From assembly GCA_902791695.1 (NCBI GenBank), contig CADAWR010000001.1, positions 1 to 64,000 of the forward strand: a stretch of 64,000 nt of DNA. The letters run 5' to 3'. This document shows positions 7,775-16,074 of the stretch, one piece after another (the stretch's first letter is position 1; each line of letters starts with the position of its first letter). The translations under genes were made by a program, and so were the position numbers. The notes under the pieces are model-generated. The model did no database searches, was not told where the DNA came from, and saw nothing but the letters and a program-made list of their open reading frames with translations. Source of the stretch: an uncultured Bacteroidota bacterium. GTDB lineage: Bacteria > Bacteroidota > Bacteroidia > Bacteroidales > P3.

Positions 7775-8139
7775 ACTTCTGCGGGAATTGGTGCCGACGA
7801 GCGGGTACTGCGCCTGTAGCCCGACATCACAGTGCGGCAGGTGCAACACACCGTGCCGCTCTCGCTTTTCACCACCCGTTGCATCAGCGTGAGGCTCTTG
7901 GTGCCGAAACGTTCAATCTCCGTTTCAACATGCACGGTATCATGGAAGCCTATCTGCGATAGGAAATCGACCTCGTAGTGCACTATTATCACCGTGAAGT
8001 CGCCCTTCTCCGGCGGCAGCCCGTGTGAGCTGAAGAAAGCCTCCTTGCCCAGGTCGAAATACTCCATGATGACGGTGTTGTTGACGTGCCCCATCTGGTC
8101 AACGTCGTTGAAGCGTATCTGTACAGGTGTCTTATGCAT
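7753..8139 (-). CDS. Acyl-CoA thioesterase, 4HBT (hotdog) family
   Basis: A 128-aa hotdog-fold protein of the YbgC/4-hydroxybenzoyl-CoA thioesterase type, expected to hydrolyse acyl-CoA thioesters in the cytosol. The motif RFNDVDQMGHVNN at the N-terminus carries the usual catalytic Asp. The start is placed at ATG 8139 (MHKTPVQIRF) because the frame upstream overlaps the promoter. It faces the acyl-CoA ligase, which suggests a shared role in fatty acyl handling, and has a divergent promoter with the M14 peptidase gene. Confidence 0.88.
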   Translation of the reverse strand: MHKTPVQIRFNDVDQMGHVNNTVIMEYFDLGKEAFFSSHGLPPEKGDFTVIIVHYEVDFLSQIGFHDTVHVETEIERFGTKSLTLMQRVVKSESGTVCCTCRTVMSGYRRSTRSSAPIPAEVKEWLSR

Positions 8140-8162
8140 ATATAATTGTCGTTTAGCGGCTG

Positions 8163-8170
8163 CAAAAATA
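8163..8170 (-). promoter_or_regulatory. -7 element for thioesterase gene
   Basis: CAAAAATA on the plus strand reads TATTTTTG on the minus strand, 24 bp upstream of the chosen ATG. No clear -33 element was placed. Confidence 0.5.
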
Positions 8171-8186
8171 CACAAAAATAATAATA

Positions 8187-8219
8187 TTGCGCCCATGTGT
8201 CATTTTTTTAGTACTTTTG
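8187..8219 (+). promoter_or_regulatory. Promoter for M14 peptidase gene
   Basis: TTG at 8187-8189 and TACTTTTG at 8212-8219, spacer 22 bp, ahead of the ATG at 8247. Confidence 0.6.
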
Positions 8220-8246
8220 CAGCCCAAAAAAGAGACTCTATAAAGC

Positions 8247-9539
8247 ATGAAGAAAGCACTTATAGCCCTTGTGGCGCTGATATTTTGCGGTAGCGCAACA
8301 GCCCAGCTGAAGCCGCGTCCCGATGCCTTTCCGCCTGTGTCGGAAAACAACAATACAAAAGCCATAAACATGGCCGAAACGCCTGCAGAGATGGCCAACT
8401 GGGACCGCTACCCGACCTACGGCACCTACGTAGCCATGATGCAGCAATGGGCCACCGACTTCCCCACCCTCTGCCGGCTCGACACCATTGGCAGCAGCTA
8501 TCAGGGACGATTGATACTCAGCATGGAGATTACGGCCAATCCCAGCGACACCACCCTGCGTGAGTTCTTCTACTCCTCCACAATCCACGGCGACGAAGTG
8601 ACGGGCTACGTCATGATGCTGCGCCTCATCGACACGCTACTCCGCGGTTACGGCAACAACCCGCAGTACACCGACCTGATGAACACCACCCTCATCTGCA
8701 TCAATCCCCTCGCCAACCCCGACGGCACCTACCACAGCGGCGACAACAGCATACGGCGTGCCACGCGCTACAACGCCAACAACGTCGACCTCAACCGCAA
8801 CTATCCCAATCCTTTTGCCCCTGCCAAAGCGACACTGCAGCAGGAGAATATCTACATGATCGACTACTTCGACCGTCACAACTTCCGCCTCAGCGCAAAC
8901 CTCCACGGTGGCGCCGAAGTGATGAACTACCCCTGGGATAGCTATACATCCTTGCAGAACCCACATCCTGATCGCGTCTGGTGGGAGGATGTATGCCGAC
9001 GCTTCGTCGACACATCGCGCACCTATAACGCCAGCCACTTCAACGACACATACTCGTGCGGCTACACCGCCGGTGGCGACTGGTACGTCATCACCGGAGG
9101 CCGTCAGGACTATGTGAACTACTACTACAACTGTCTTGAGCTCACCATGGAGATTTCCACCAATAAAACCCTCAGCAGCGACCAGTTGCCCACATACTGG
9201 AACTTCCTGCAACACTCCTTCGTCAACTATATTGCAGAGATACACTCGCTCCCCGGCGACACCATTCCCACACCGGAGCCGCCAGACACCATTCCCGACA
9301 CCAACCTCACCATACGCACCATCAACTCCTCACCCATAACTGTTTACCCCAATCCCGCTACCAGCACCCTGCGCCTCTCGGCTCCCACCACAGTCCAGAT
9401 AGACATCTATGACTGTCAGGGTCGCAAACGTCAAACACTGCCCGCAGGCACCACCGCCGTTGACGTGAGCGCTATGCCGGCAGGCATCTACATACTGCGA
9501 TACAACGGACGGTGCACGAAGTTCGCCGTAAAAAGATAG
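8247..9539 (+). CDS. Secreted M14 zinc carboxypeptidase with T9SS sorting domain
   Basis: A 430-aa protein. Signal peptide (1-20, ending ATAQ), M14 peptidase domain (about 45-330), a Pro-rich linker with 'PEPPDTIPDT', and a T9SS type A sorting domain (about 360-430; VYPNPATSTL ... MPAGIYILRY). Zinc ligands are visible: HGDE (His114, Glu117) and a later LHGG His (about 219); ELTMEIS near 300 supplies the catalytic Glu. It should cleave C-terminal residues or peptidoglycan peptides outside the cell after T9SS export. A terminator follows directly. Confidence 0.92.
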   Translation: MKKALIALVALIFCGSATAQLKPRPDAFPPVSENNNTKAINMAETPAEMANWDRYPTYGTYVAMMQQWATDFPTLCRLDTIGSSYQGRLILSMEITANPSDTTLREFFYSSTIHGDEVTGYVMMLRLIDTLLRGYGNNPQYTDLMNTTLICINPLANPDGTYHSGDNSIRRATRYNANNVDLNRNYPNPFAPAKATLQQENIYMIDYFDRHNFRLSANLHGGAEVMNYPWDSYTSLQNPHPDRVWWEDVCRRFVDTSRTYNASHFNDTYSCGYTAGGDWYVITGGRQDYVNYYYNCLELTMEISTNKTLSSDQLPTYWNFLQHSFVNYIAEIHSLPGDTIPTPEPPDTIPDTNLTIRTINSSPITVYPNPATSTLRLSAPTTVQIDIYDCQGRKRQTLPAGTTAVDVSAMPAGIYILRYNGRCTKFAVKR

Positions 9540-9559
9540 CAACAGGGTATTGTAAAACA

Positions 9560-9585
9560 AAAGGAGACTCGTTTGAGTCTCCTTT
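9560..9585. terminator. Bidirectional terminator
   Basis: Perfect 11-bp stem (AAAGGAGACTC / GAGTCTCCTTT) with a GTTT loop, T-rich on the right and A-rich on the left. It lies between the peptidase gene and the minus-strand tRNA-Phe and can serve both. Confidence 0.88.
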
Positions 9586-9592
9586 CTTTTTA

Positions 9593-9668
9593 TGGTGGCA
9601 TCGACTGGATTTGAACCAGTGACGCAAGGATTTTCAGTCCTTCGCTCTACCAACTGAGCTACGACGCC
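9593..9668 (-). tRNA. tRNA-Phe (GAA)
   Basis: A 76-nt cloverleaf: acceptor GGCGTCG pairs with CGATGCC (one G-U pair), D arm GCTC/GAGC, anticodon stem AAGGA/TCCTT with loop CTGAAAA giving anticodon GAA, T arm ACTGG-TTCAAAT-CCAGT. The 3' CCA is encoded. Confidence 0.95.
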
Positions 9669-9685
9669 ATCTCTCTTTCGGGGTG

Positions 9686-9716
9686 CAAAATTACTAACAT
9701 TTTTGAAACTGGCAAA
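9686..9716 (-). promoter_or_regulatory. Promoter for tRNA-Phe
   Basis: On the minus strand TTTG (plus CAAA at 9713-9716) and TAATTTTG (plus 9686-9693) with a 19-bp spacer, just upstream of the tRNA. Confidence 0.75.
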
Positions 9717-9742
9717 ATATTTTTTCACTTTTTTGCCATCTC

Positions 9743-10378
9743 TTATTTATTCCCTTCTGATTTCTTGTACTTTGGCGCAATAAAAAACTGGTCAATCATC
9801 AGCCATACTATGCCAATTGTTATCGCAGAATCGGCCACATTGAATATCGCATTGAAGAATTCGAAGTGGTTTCCACCCACCAAAGGCACCCATGTAGGCC
9901 AATCGAACTCAAACAGAGGAAAATAGAACATATCCACCACCTTCCCCTGCAGCAGCGGTGCATAGCCACCATCGGCGGGGAAGAGCGTAGCCACAGAGTA
10001 GTAGCTCTCGTTGAAAATCAGGCCATAGAAACAACTGTCCACCAGGTTGCCCACAGCACCGGCGAATATCAAAGCCAGCGACACCACCAGCGACGAGCGT
10101 GTGCCACCCTTCACCATCCGCACCAGCAGCCATACTATCACCGCCGACGCCACCAGGCGCACCAGCGTGAGCACCACCTTGCCGGTAGCGCCGCCCATGC
10201 TCATACCGAAGGCAAAACCCTCGTTCTCTATGAAATGCAGGCGGCACCACTCCCCTATCAGGGGTATGTCCTCGCCTATCTGCATGTTGGTCTTCACCAG
10301 TATCTTGACCACCTGGTCCACAACAATCAGCGCCGCCACAAGCAGCACCACCAGTCTGGCCTGTTTCTTCTTATCCAT
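9743..10378 (-). CDS. lspA: Lipoprotein signal peptidase II
   Basis: A 211-aa inner-membrane aspartyl peptidase (A8 family) that cleaves prolipoproteins after lipid addition at the lipobox Cys. Four transmembrane segments (about 8-25, 72-92, 101-118, 177-197). The two catalytic Asp lie in GNLVDS and NVADSAI, the conserved family motifs. At 211 residues it is longer than the E. coli enzyme, as is common in Bacteroidetes. It overlaps the DUF3109 gene by 8 bp, so it is the last gene of the ion channel-dehydrogenase-DUF3109-lspA operon. It fits the many lipoproteins in the window. Confidence 0.95.
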   Translation of the reverse strand: MDKKKQARLVVLLVAALIVVDQVVKILVKTNMQIGEDIPLIGEWCRLHFIENEGFAFGMSMGGATGKVVLTLVRLVASAVIVWLLVRMVKGGTRSSLVVSLALIFAGAVGNLVDSCFYGLIFNESYYSVATLFPADGGYAPLLQGKVVDMFYFPLFEFDWPTWVPLVGGNHFEFFNAIFNVADSAITIGIVWLMIDQFFIAPKYKKSEGNK

Positions 10379-10910
10379 TTGTCTCTCTTAGCTTTATTTG
10401 TTCTATCAGTTCTTCGTACCAAGCCTCGCCGAAGCGTCGCACAAGCGGCTCCTTCAGGCCTATGTACAGCGGCTCTCCTTTGCCCTTGGCACAACGGCAG
10501 ATGTCCCACTGGTGGTAGTTCACCGCCTGGAACTCGCCGTAGTCCTCCACCCTTATCGGGTACAGGTGGCAGCTCACAGGCTTGTACAGCCCCTGCAGGG
10601 CGCAGAGCGCACATCCGTCGTCGCCGTAGGTGATATAGGCACATGCGCCGCCCTCAATAAGCGGCGTACCGAGGTCGCCATCATTGTCCCTGACGGCAAC
10701 ACCCTGAGCCTCGACAGCAGCCCTTCCTTCGGCGGTCATCAGCGGCAGAGCCTGCGGCAACACCGCCTCCAGCTTCTCCACCTCCTCTTCCAGCAACGGA
10801 GCACCACTGTCGCCGTCCACACAGCAAGCACCCTTGCACACGCACAGGTCGCACCCGAAGCGTTGGTCGGCAATGTCGTCACTCACTATACTGTTCCCTA
10901 CAACTATCAT
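10371..10910 (-). CDS. DUF3109 family Cys-rich protein
   Basis: A 179-aa cytosolic protein starting at ATG 10910, which overlaps the stop of the dehydrogenase gene (ATGA). Cysteines are arranged in clusters: CDLCVCKGACC near the N-terminus, CALCALQG and SCHLYPI in the middle, and CRCAKG later. This is the DUF3109 pattern, and the spacing suggests metal or Fe-S binding, although no function is established to my knowledge. Coupled on both sides in the lspA operon. Confidence 0.85.
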   Translation of the reverse strand: MIVVGNSIVSDDIADQRFGCDLCVCKGACCVDGDSGAPLLEEEVEKLEAVLPQALPLMTAEGRAAVEAQGVAVRDNDGDLGTPLIEGGACAYITYGDDGCALCALQGLYKPVSCHLYPIRVEDYGEFQAVNYHQWDICRCAKGKGEPLYIGLKEPLVRRFGEAWYEELIEQIKLRETNG

Positions 10911-11860
10911 TTCAACACATCTATTATCTTGTCTGCCAGCACGGCGGCCAGCTTGTATTTCGACTCCACGGTCCATCCTGCCACATGCGGCGTGAGCACC
11001 GTCCGCGGCGAGTGCATCAGATACTGCACCGACGGCGGCACCTCGCCCAGGCTGTCGGCCTGCATGTTCTCGTATTCCAGCACGTCGAGCGCCGCACCGC
11101 GCACCTTGCCGCTCTCCAGCCCCTGCACCAGCGCCTCGGTGTCTACCACCGCCCCTCGGGCCGTGTTGACCACAAAGAACGGCCTGCCCATCTTCTCTAT
11201 GAAAGCGGCGTCAAGATAGTGGCACGTCTCGTCGGTGAGCGGCACATGGAAACTCACCACGTCGGCCTCGCGCTGCAACTCTGCAAGTCCTACAACCTCA
11301 AGGTCTTTAGTGTCCTTAAAGTCTTTAATGTCCTTGTATTTGTCATAGACAACAATCCTGCAGCCGAAGCCACCGAGCCGTTTGGCAAACGACTGGCCCA
11401 TGTTGCCGTATCCGATGATACCCACGGTCAACGGCCCCAGCTCATAGCCACGGTTGGCCTCGCGCCTCCATAGACCCTGCCTCACTTCGGCATCGGCACG
11501 CGCAATGTTGTCCAGCAGCGACAGCAGCAGTCCCACGGCGTGCTCGCCCACGGCGTCGCGGTTGCCTTCGGGCGAGTTGAGGCAGCGTATACCTCGGCTC
11601 TCGGCATAGTCCACGTCGATGGTCTCCATGCCGGCCCCCACGCGTCCTATGCAGCGCAGCGACGGCACACGGTCGATGAACGCCCTGTCTATCACCACCT
11701 TGCTGCGCACCACCAGCCCTTCGCAGCCCTGCGCGGCCCGCACCAGACTCTCATAGTCGTGGTCCGGCTCCACGCTCACCGCGAAGCCTGCCTCGCGCAG
11801 CCTCTGCTCCAGCACCTCGTGCGTCCTGTCGGCAACCAGTATCCTACCCAAGCAACTCAT
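10907..11860 (-). CDS. D-2-hydroxyacid dehydrogenase (SerA-like)
   Basis: A 317-aa NAD-dependent dehydrogenase resembling phosphoglycerate dehydrogenase without the ACT domain. The Rossmann motif GYGNMG is at about 150, with NTARGAVVD (catalytic Arg) and LTPHVAGWT (catalytic His) following. The start is ATG 11860; the upstream codons are part of a simple AACTCC/AACTAT repeat. A six-codon duplication (KDIKDF-KDTKDL), encoded by an 18-bp repeat at 11300-11335, is inserted right after the nucleotide-binding strand. The substrate is uncertain: 3-phosphoglycerate or another 2-oxoacid. Confidence 0.85.
   Translation of the reverse strand: MSCLGRILVADRTHEVLEQRLREAGFAVSVEPDHDYESLVRAAQGCEGLVVRSKVVIDRAFIDRVPSLRCIGRVGAGMETIDVDYAESRGIRCLNSPEGNRDAVGEHAVGLLLSLLDNIARADAEVRQGLWRREANRGYELGPLTVGIIGYGNMGQSFAKRLGGFGCRIVVYDKYKDIKDFKDTKDLEVVGLAELQREADVVSFHVPLTDETCHYLDAAFIEKMGRPFFVVNTARGAVVDTEALVQGLESGKVRGAALDVLEYENMQADSLGEVPPSVQYLMHSPRTVLTPHVAGWTVESKYKLAAVLADKIIDVLK
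11300..11335. repeat. 18-bp imperfect tandem duplication in a coding region
   Basis: Two 18-bp units (GTCTTTAGTGTCCTTAAA and GTCTTTAATGTCCTTGTA) in frame within the dehydrogenase gene, giving a charged KD-rich loop. Confidence 0.65.
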
Positions 11861-11879
11861 AACTCCCAACTCCTAACTA

Positions 11880-12848
11880 TTAACTATTTATCGCCTCCTC
11901 TTCGTCATCATAGTCGAGCTGGGCGGCAGAGAGACGACGCTTGTCGCGCCTCGGGTTCTTGTATTCGTGCGCCACCTCACCGGCCACTATGCCCGTGGGG
12001 ACAGCGATGATCGAATAACCAAGCAGCATAACCAGCACCGAGAGGAAACGCCCACCCACCGTCACCGGCGCTATGTCACCGTAGCCAACCGTGGTGATGG
12101 TCACCACAGCCCAGTAGATGCCCGACAAGATACTCTTGAAGGCCGGATTCACCTCGCTCTCGAAGCTGAACATAAGCGTACCCAATATGACGGCGGCCAC
12201 AAGCATGAAGAGCATGAAAACCACTATCTTGATAGCACTGGCCCGCAAGGCATTCAGCAGGTGGAACACCTCTTTCTGGAAACGGCTCATCTGGAAGATG
12301 CGGAAGATTCGCATCACCCTCAGCAGGCGCAAAACCGTGAGGGCCTGCGTGGCCGGAAACAGCAGACTCAGGTAAGCGGGGAAAATGCTGATGAAGTCGA
12401 TCACACCCCAAAACGAGAAGACATATTTCTTCGGGTGTTTCAGGCAGTAGATGCGCAAGTAGTACTCGAAAGTGAACAGCAGCGTGAAGCCCCACTCCAA
12501 CACCTTGAAGACGATAAACTGCAACGAAAGGTGCGCACCGCTGGTCATCGTCGTGGTGGTGCCCGTCAGGCTGTCCACTATCAGCAGTATGATGTTGAGG
12601 ATGATGACCACCAGCAGCCACACGTCGAACTTCTTGCCCGCCGGCGTATCGCTCTTGAAAATGATTTCGAATATCTCCCTCTTCTTCAGGTTGCGGTAGC
12701 GTTTAGGCATAAGCCACTTGAAGAGTAGCGTGTGCATCACCCGCCCAATCCAGACGATGATGTTGCGAGCCACACCGCGCCAGTTGACACTGTCGAACCA
12801 TTTGCGCAGGCGCCACCAGGCATCGATTATACTATCTTTCAGTCCCAT
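11880..12848 (-). CDS. Voltage-gated potassium channel-type ion channel
   Basis: A 322-aa six-helix channel of the voltage-gated ion channel family. S1-S4 spans about 64-190, with a positively charged S4 (RLLRVMRIFRIFQMSRF, about 170-187); the pore loop carries the K+ selectivity filter TTVGYGD (about 250-256), followed by S6. No cytosolic RCK/TrkA domain. Start set at ATG 12848 (MGLKDSIIDAWW), because the upstream extension reaches into the promoter. It heads a four-gene operon with the dehydrogenase 19 bp downstream. K+ selectivity is inferred from the filter. Confidence 0.92.
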   Translation of the reverse strand: MGLKDSIIDAWWRLRKWFDSVNWRGVARNIIVWIGRVMHTLLFKWLMPKRYRNLKKREIFEIIFKSDTPAGKKFDVWLLVVIILNIILLIVDSLTGTTTTMTSGAHLSLQFIVFKVLEWGFTLLFTFEYYLRIYCLKHPKKYVFSFWGVIDFISIFPAYLSLLFPATQALTVLRLLRVMRIFRIFQMSRFQKEVFHLLNALRASAIKIVVFMLFMLVAAVILGTLMFSFESEVNPAFKSILSGIYWAVVTITTVGYGDIAPVTVGGRFLSVLVMLLGYSIIAVPTGIVAGEVAHEYKNPRRDKRRLSAAQLDYDDEEEAINS

Positions 12849-12891
12849 AGCCAAACATTTTCCATCGGGACCACCCCAATGAAACAGACTG

Positions 12892-12899
12892 CAAAGATA
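12892..12899 (-). promoter_or_regulatory. -7 element for ion channel operon
   Basis: Plus-strand CAAAGATA reads TATCTTTG on the minus strand, 43 bp upstream of the ATG. The -33 element is not clear. Confidence 0.5.
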
Positions 12900-12963
12900 C
12901 AAAAAATTTGGAAACCGAAAGCCGAAAAGTGTAATTATCGCCGCCCCATCTCCGCCCCATCCC

Positions 12964-13063
12964 CGTACCCCCTCCGTCTGTTCTACGGTTGTTCACCGGT
13001 TGTTTAACGATTTAAACCGTCGAACAACCGGTGAACAACCGTAGAACAGACGGAGCGGGTACG
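12964..13063. repeat. Intergenic palindrome family, copy 1
   Basis: A perfect 31-bp inverted repeat (12974-13004 with 13023-13053) separated by 18 bases. Outer arms continue with GTACCCxCTCCG on the left and its complement on the right (one mismatch). The centre contains a near-palindrome, CGATTTAAACCG. Four related copies occur at 23721, 37420, 45083 and 57039. It lies in a divergent intergenic region between the ion channel and TonB-type receptor genes. Confidence 0.93.
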
Positions 13064-13171
13064 GAGGGGCGTCGGAGGACAACCGGCACTCCTGTGGAGA
13101 GGCTGCGATGAAAAAAAATATTTTTTGCCACCGGTTGCAAGTTTAGGCAAATTTATTGTACTAATAAATAT

Positions 13172-13179
13172 TATTTTTG
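13172..13179 (+). promoter_or_regulatory. Possible -7 element for TonB-type receptor
   Basis: TATTTTTG ends 16 bp before the ATG at 13195, implying a very short leader. No good -33 element was found. Confidence 0.4.
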
Positions 13180-13194
13180 TACTACAACACGAAT

Positions 13195-15849
13195 ATGAAG
13201 ATACGCAACATACTTGGAATCATGGCCTTTGCGGCCTTGATGACTATCGTTGGCAGCTATGCCGAAGCACAACCCGGAGGCCCCGGCGGCCCCCCGCCGG
13301 GAGGCAGCCTCGGCCACGGCAACAGCACCCGTAGGCGCCCGCCGATGACCGGCGACTGGAACCAGATGCAGGGCAACCAAGAGGCCCAGCAGGTGAGGCA
13401 GAAGAAGAAAGTGAAGGAGGGCGACACCTTCAAGGTGGTGGGCGAACTGCGCGACTCGGCGAGCGGAGAGTTCCTGGCCTTCGTCAATGTCGCCGTCCTC
13501 GACTCGGCCGACAGCAGCTTCGTAAAGGGCTCGGCCACCAACTTCGACGGACTCTTCGAGATAAGCGGCATACCGGCAGGCAGCTACCTGCTGCGCATCA
13601 CGGCCTTGGGCTACCGCAACCGCATGGTGCCATTCACGGTGAGCAACAACACAGCCCTCGGCACCCTGCGCGTGATGCCCGGCGCCACGACCCTCGACGC
13701 CGTGGAGATCACCGCCGAGAAGCCCCTCTACGCCATGGACGGCGAGAAGATGGTCTACAACGTCAGCGAGGACCCCAGCATACAGACCGGCACCACCGAG
13801 GACGCCCTGCAGAACGCGCCGGGCGTGGAGGTGGACGTGGAGGGCAACGTGAGCCTCCGCGGTGTTACCAGCGTGGAGATTTGGATCAACGACAAGCCGT
13901 CGAAACTGACCGAGGAGAACCTCAAGACCTACCTGCAGACCCTGCCTGCCAACGCCCTGGCCCGCATCGAGACCATCACCAACCCCTCGGCCAAGTATGC
14001 CACCGATGCCGAGGCGGTCATCAACATCGTCACCAACGCCCACATCAAGAGCAACCAGTTCGTGAGCTTCGGCGTCAACGGGAGCAACCAGCCCTTTGTG
14101 AGCCCTTGGGTGAGCTACATGTGGGCCAAGGAGAAGCTGAGCTTCAACCTCTTCGCCAGCGGGCGCTACAGCAAGCGCGACAACACCACCGACAGCCGTT
14201 CCTACATGAGGCGCGACCATAACGAAACACCCGACGGCACATACGACACGACGATGACAGACACCGTACACAGCGAGTCGCACAACAGTTCCCACAGCGC
14301 CAACATCTTCATGAACCTCAACTACGAGATTGACTCGATGACGGAGCTAAGCATCGACGCAGGCGGCTTCTACAACTACAACCCAAGCAACAACAACAGC
14401 CTGCGCCATCAGGAATACTACGACCTTGACAACCCGCCATTTGCCACCACCTACTACAACGACACGCTGGACTCGCGCAGCAAGGGTAACTCGCTGTTCG
14501 CCCACGCCGGTGCCGACTTCACCAAGAAGTTCGACCTCGAAGGGCACAATCTGCGCCTGAGCCTCAACACCCGTATGAACAACAATGCCAGCAAGCAGTG
14601 GTACAACCGCATGTACGATGTCTACACAATGAACGAGCACCGCTACCTGCTCAGCGAGGCACAGAGCTACGGCGGCAGCCTCGACGCCCGCTACAACCGC
14701 CCCTACAGCAAGGAGGGCGAGATGAGCTATGGCCTGCGTGCCGACATCAGCCACATGGACAATGCCTACGACCGCTACAGTGACACCGTGGGCAACGTGG
14801 TCGACGACCTGCGAACCTACCACTTCCTCGGCGGCAACGCCAACATCGACGCCGACGTTGACTGGACACACCGCTGGGGAAACTTCACCCTCAGCAGCGG
14901 CCTCGGCGTAGGTGTGGAGCGCGTATATTACACCTACCGCAGCAAGAAAGACTTCGCCGACAGCAACACGCTCCACCAGTTTGACTTCCACCCGTCGCTG
15001 CATATGAGTTACCGCACGGAAGACATGCACAACTTCAAGCTCAACTACACGATGCGGATGGCCAACCCCGACGAGGAGCAGCTGAGCAAGTTCCGCCGCT
15101 ACGGCGACGAGAGCTACTCGACGGGCAACGAGAACGGCCTGAAGCCGTCGTTCACGCACAGCGTCGAAGCCGGGTGGCAGAAGTTCTTCGAGCGCTTCGG
15201 CAACGTCGGCATCGAGGCCTACGGACGTCTGAGCACCAACGAAATCAGCAACCTCACCGACCGCACAGACCTCGACGAGTACATCACCGGCAAGGCTATC
15301 AGCTACTCGAAGCCCTACAACATGGGCACCAGCTGGCGCTACGGTGCGAGCCTGAACATGACATACCGCCCCTCGGGCTTCTTCAACGTGAGGCTCTATG
15401 CCAACGTGTACGACTACGGCTACCGCATGGAGTACGACCGCAACGGACAGCACCTCACCGACCAGCAGCACAAGACCTCGTGGAGCGCCCGCGTAAACGC
15501 TTGGGCCAAAGTCTTCAACCAGTACCAGGTGACCCTCGGCGCACGCTACACCTCGCCCACGCTGAGCCTGATGAGCACGCGCAAAGCCCGCTACGGACTG
15601 GACTTCGGCGTGCGCAGCGACTTCTTCAAGCGCAAGCTGTCGGTGTTCGTCAACGTGCAGGACATCTTCAACTGGGGCGGCCGCTTCGGCTCCGGCTCCG
15701 AGAATACCAACCCCTACTATCTGAGCGATGCCACGAACAAGATGACCAACAGCCGCTACATATCGGCCGGCATTACCCTCAGATTCGGTAAACTGGAGCT
15801 TGAAAAGAACGCCAAAGAAGGCTCAAGCGAAGCAGGTGACAGTCTGTAA
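13195..15849 (+). CDS. TonB-dependent receptor-like outer membrane protein
   Basis: An 884-aa outer membrane protein. Signal peptide (1-24, ending YAEA), a Gly/Pro-rich stretch (PGGPGGPPPGG), a CarboxypepD_reg-like domain (about 75-155), a plug-like domain (about 160-280; LRGVTSVEIWINDKP), and a large beta-barrel to the end, consistent with the 'outer membrane protein beta-barrel' family (OMP_b-brl_3). No SusD partner is adjacent, so it is unlikely to be a polysaccharide utilisation receptor. Start at ATG 13195 rather than the upstream TTG. The substrate is unknown. Confidence 0.87.
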   Translation: MKIRNILGIMAFAALMTIVGSYAEAQPGGPGGPPPGGSLGHGNSTRRRPPMTGDWNQMQGNQEAQQVRQKKKVKEGDTFKVVGELRDSASGEFLAFVNVAVLDSADSSFVKGSATNFDGLFEISGIPAGSYLLRITALGYRNRMVPFTVSNNTALGTLRVMPGATTLDAVEITAEKPLYAMDGEKMVYNVSEDPSIQTGTTEDALQNAPGVEVDVEGNVSLRGVTSVEIWINDKPSKLTEENLKTYLQTLPANALARIETITNPSAKYATDAEAVINIVTNAHIKSNQFVSFGVNGSNQPFVSPWVSYMWAKEKLSFNLFASGRYSKRDNTTDSRSYMRRDHNETPDGTYDTTMTDTVHSESHNSSHSANIFMNLNYEIDSMTELSIDAGGFYNYNPSNNNSLRHQEYYDLDNPPFATTYYNDTLDSRSKGNSLFAHAGADFTKKFDLEGHNLRLSLNTRMNNNASKQWYNRMYDVYTMNEHRYLLSEAQSYGGSLDARYNRPYSKEGEMSYGLRADISHMDNAYDRYSDTVGNVVDDLRTYHFLGGNANIDADVDWTHRWGNFTLSSGLGVGVERVYYTYRSKKDFADSNTLHQFDFHPSLHMSYRTEDMHNFKLNYTMRMANPDEEQLSKFRRYGDESYSTGNENGLKPSFTHSVEAGWQKFFERFGNVGIEAYGRLSTNEISNLTDRTDLDEYITGKAISYSKPYNMGTSWRYGASLNMTYRPSGFFNVRLYANVYDYGYRMEYDRNGQHLTDQQHKTSWSARVNAWAKVFNQYQVTLGARYTSPTLSLMSTRKARYGLDFGVRSDFFKRKLSVFVNVQDIFNWGGRFGSGSENTNPYYLSDATNKMTNSRYISAGITLRFGKLELEKNAKEGSSEAGDSL

Positions 15850-15891
15850 CAGACTATGCTCCAATGGCCAAAGAATTTTTTGAAAAAAATA

Positions 15892-15923
15892 TTTGGCCAG
15901 TTTAGAAAAAGTGTGTACTTTTG
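15892..15923 (+). promoter_or_regulatory. Promoter for tRNA-Gln
   Basis: TTTG at 15892-15895 and TACTTTTG at 15916-15923 with a 20-bp spacer. Confidence 0.8.
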
Positions 15924-15966
15924 CACCCGTTTTTGAGAGAAAAAGCAACGACAAAAACACAAAGAT

Positions 15967-16037
15967 TGTCCTATGGTGTAACGGTAGCACATCTGACTCT
16001 GGATCAGCTTGTCTTGGTTCGAATCCAGGTAGGACAA
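15967..16037 (+). tRNA. tRNA-Gln (CTG)
   Basis: Acceptor TGTCCTA pairs with TAGGACA, D arm GTG/CAC, anticodon loop CTCTGGA gives anticodon CTG, and T arm CTTGG-TTCGAAT-CCAGG. The encoded 3' end lacks a full CCA, unlike the tRNA-Phe in this window. Confidence 0.93.
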
Positions 16038-16042
16038 CAAGA

Positions 16043-16072
16043 AGACACCCCAAAACAGGGTGTCTTTTTTTT
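16043..16072 (+). terminator. Terminator after tRNA-Gln
   Basis: Stem AGACACCC / GGGTGTCT with a 7-base loop, followed by a run of eight T. Confidence 0.88.
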
Positions 16073-16074
16073 GT

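Noticed and set aside
12964..13063. Palindrome copy as a simple rho-independent terminator
   Set aside because: The arms are far longer than needed, no consistent T tract follows, and several copies lie between divergent gene starts where no terminator is expected.
13171..15471. Two 374-aa antisense frames over the TonB-type receptor
   Set aside because: Repetitive Val/Gly/His sequence with no domain; the sense strand has signal peptide, plug and barrel.
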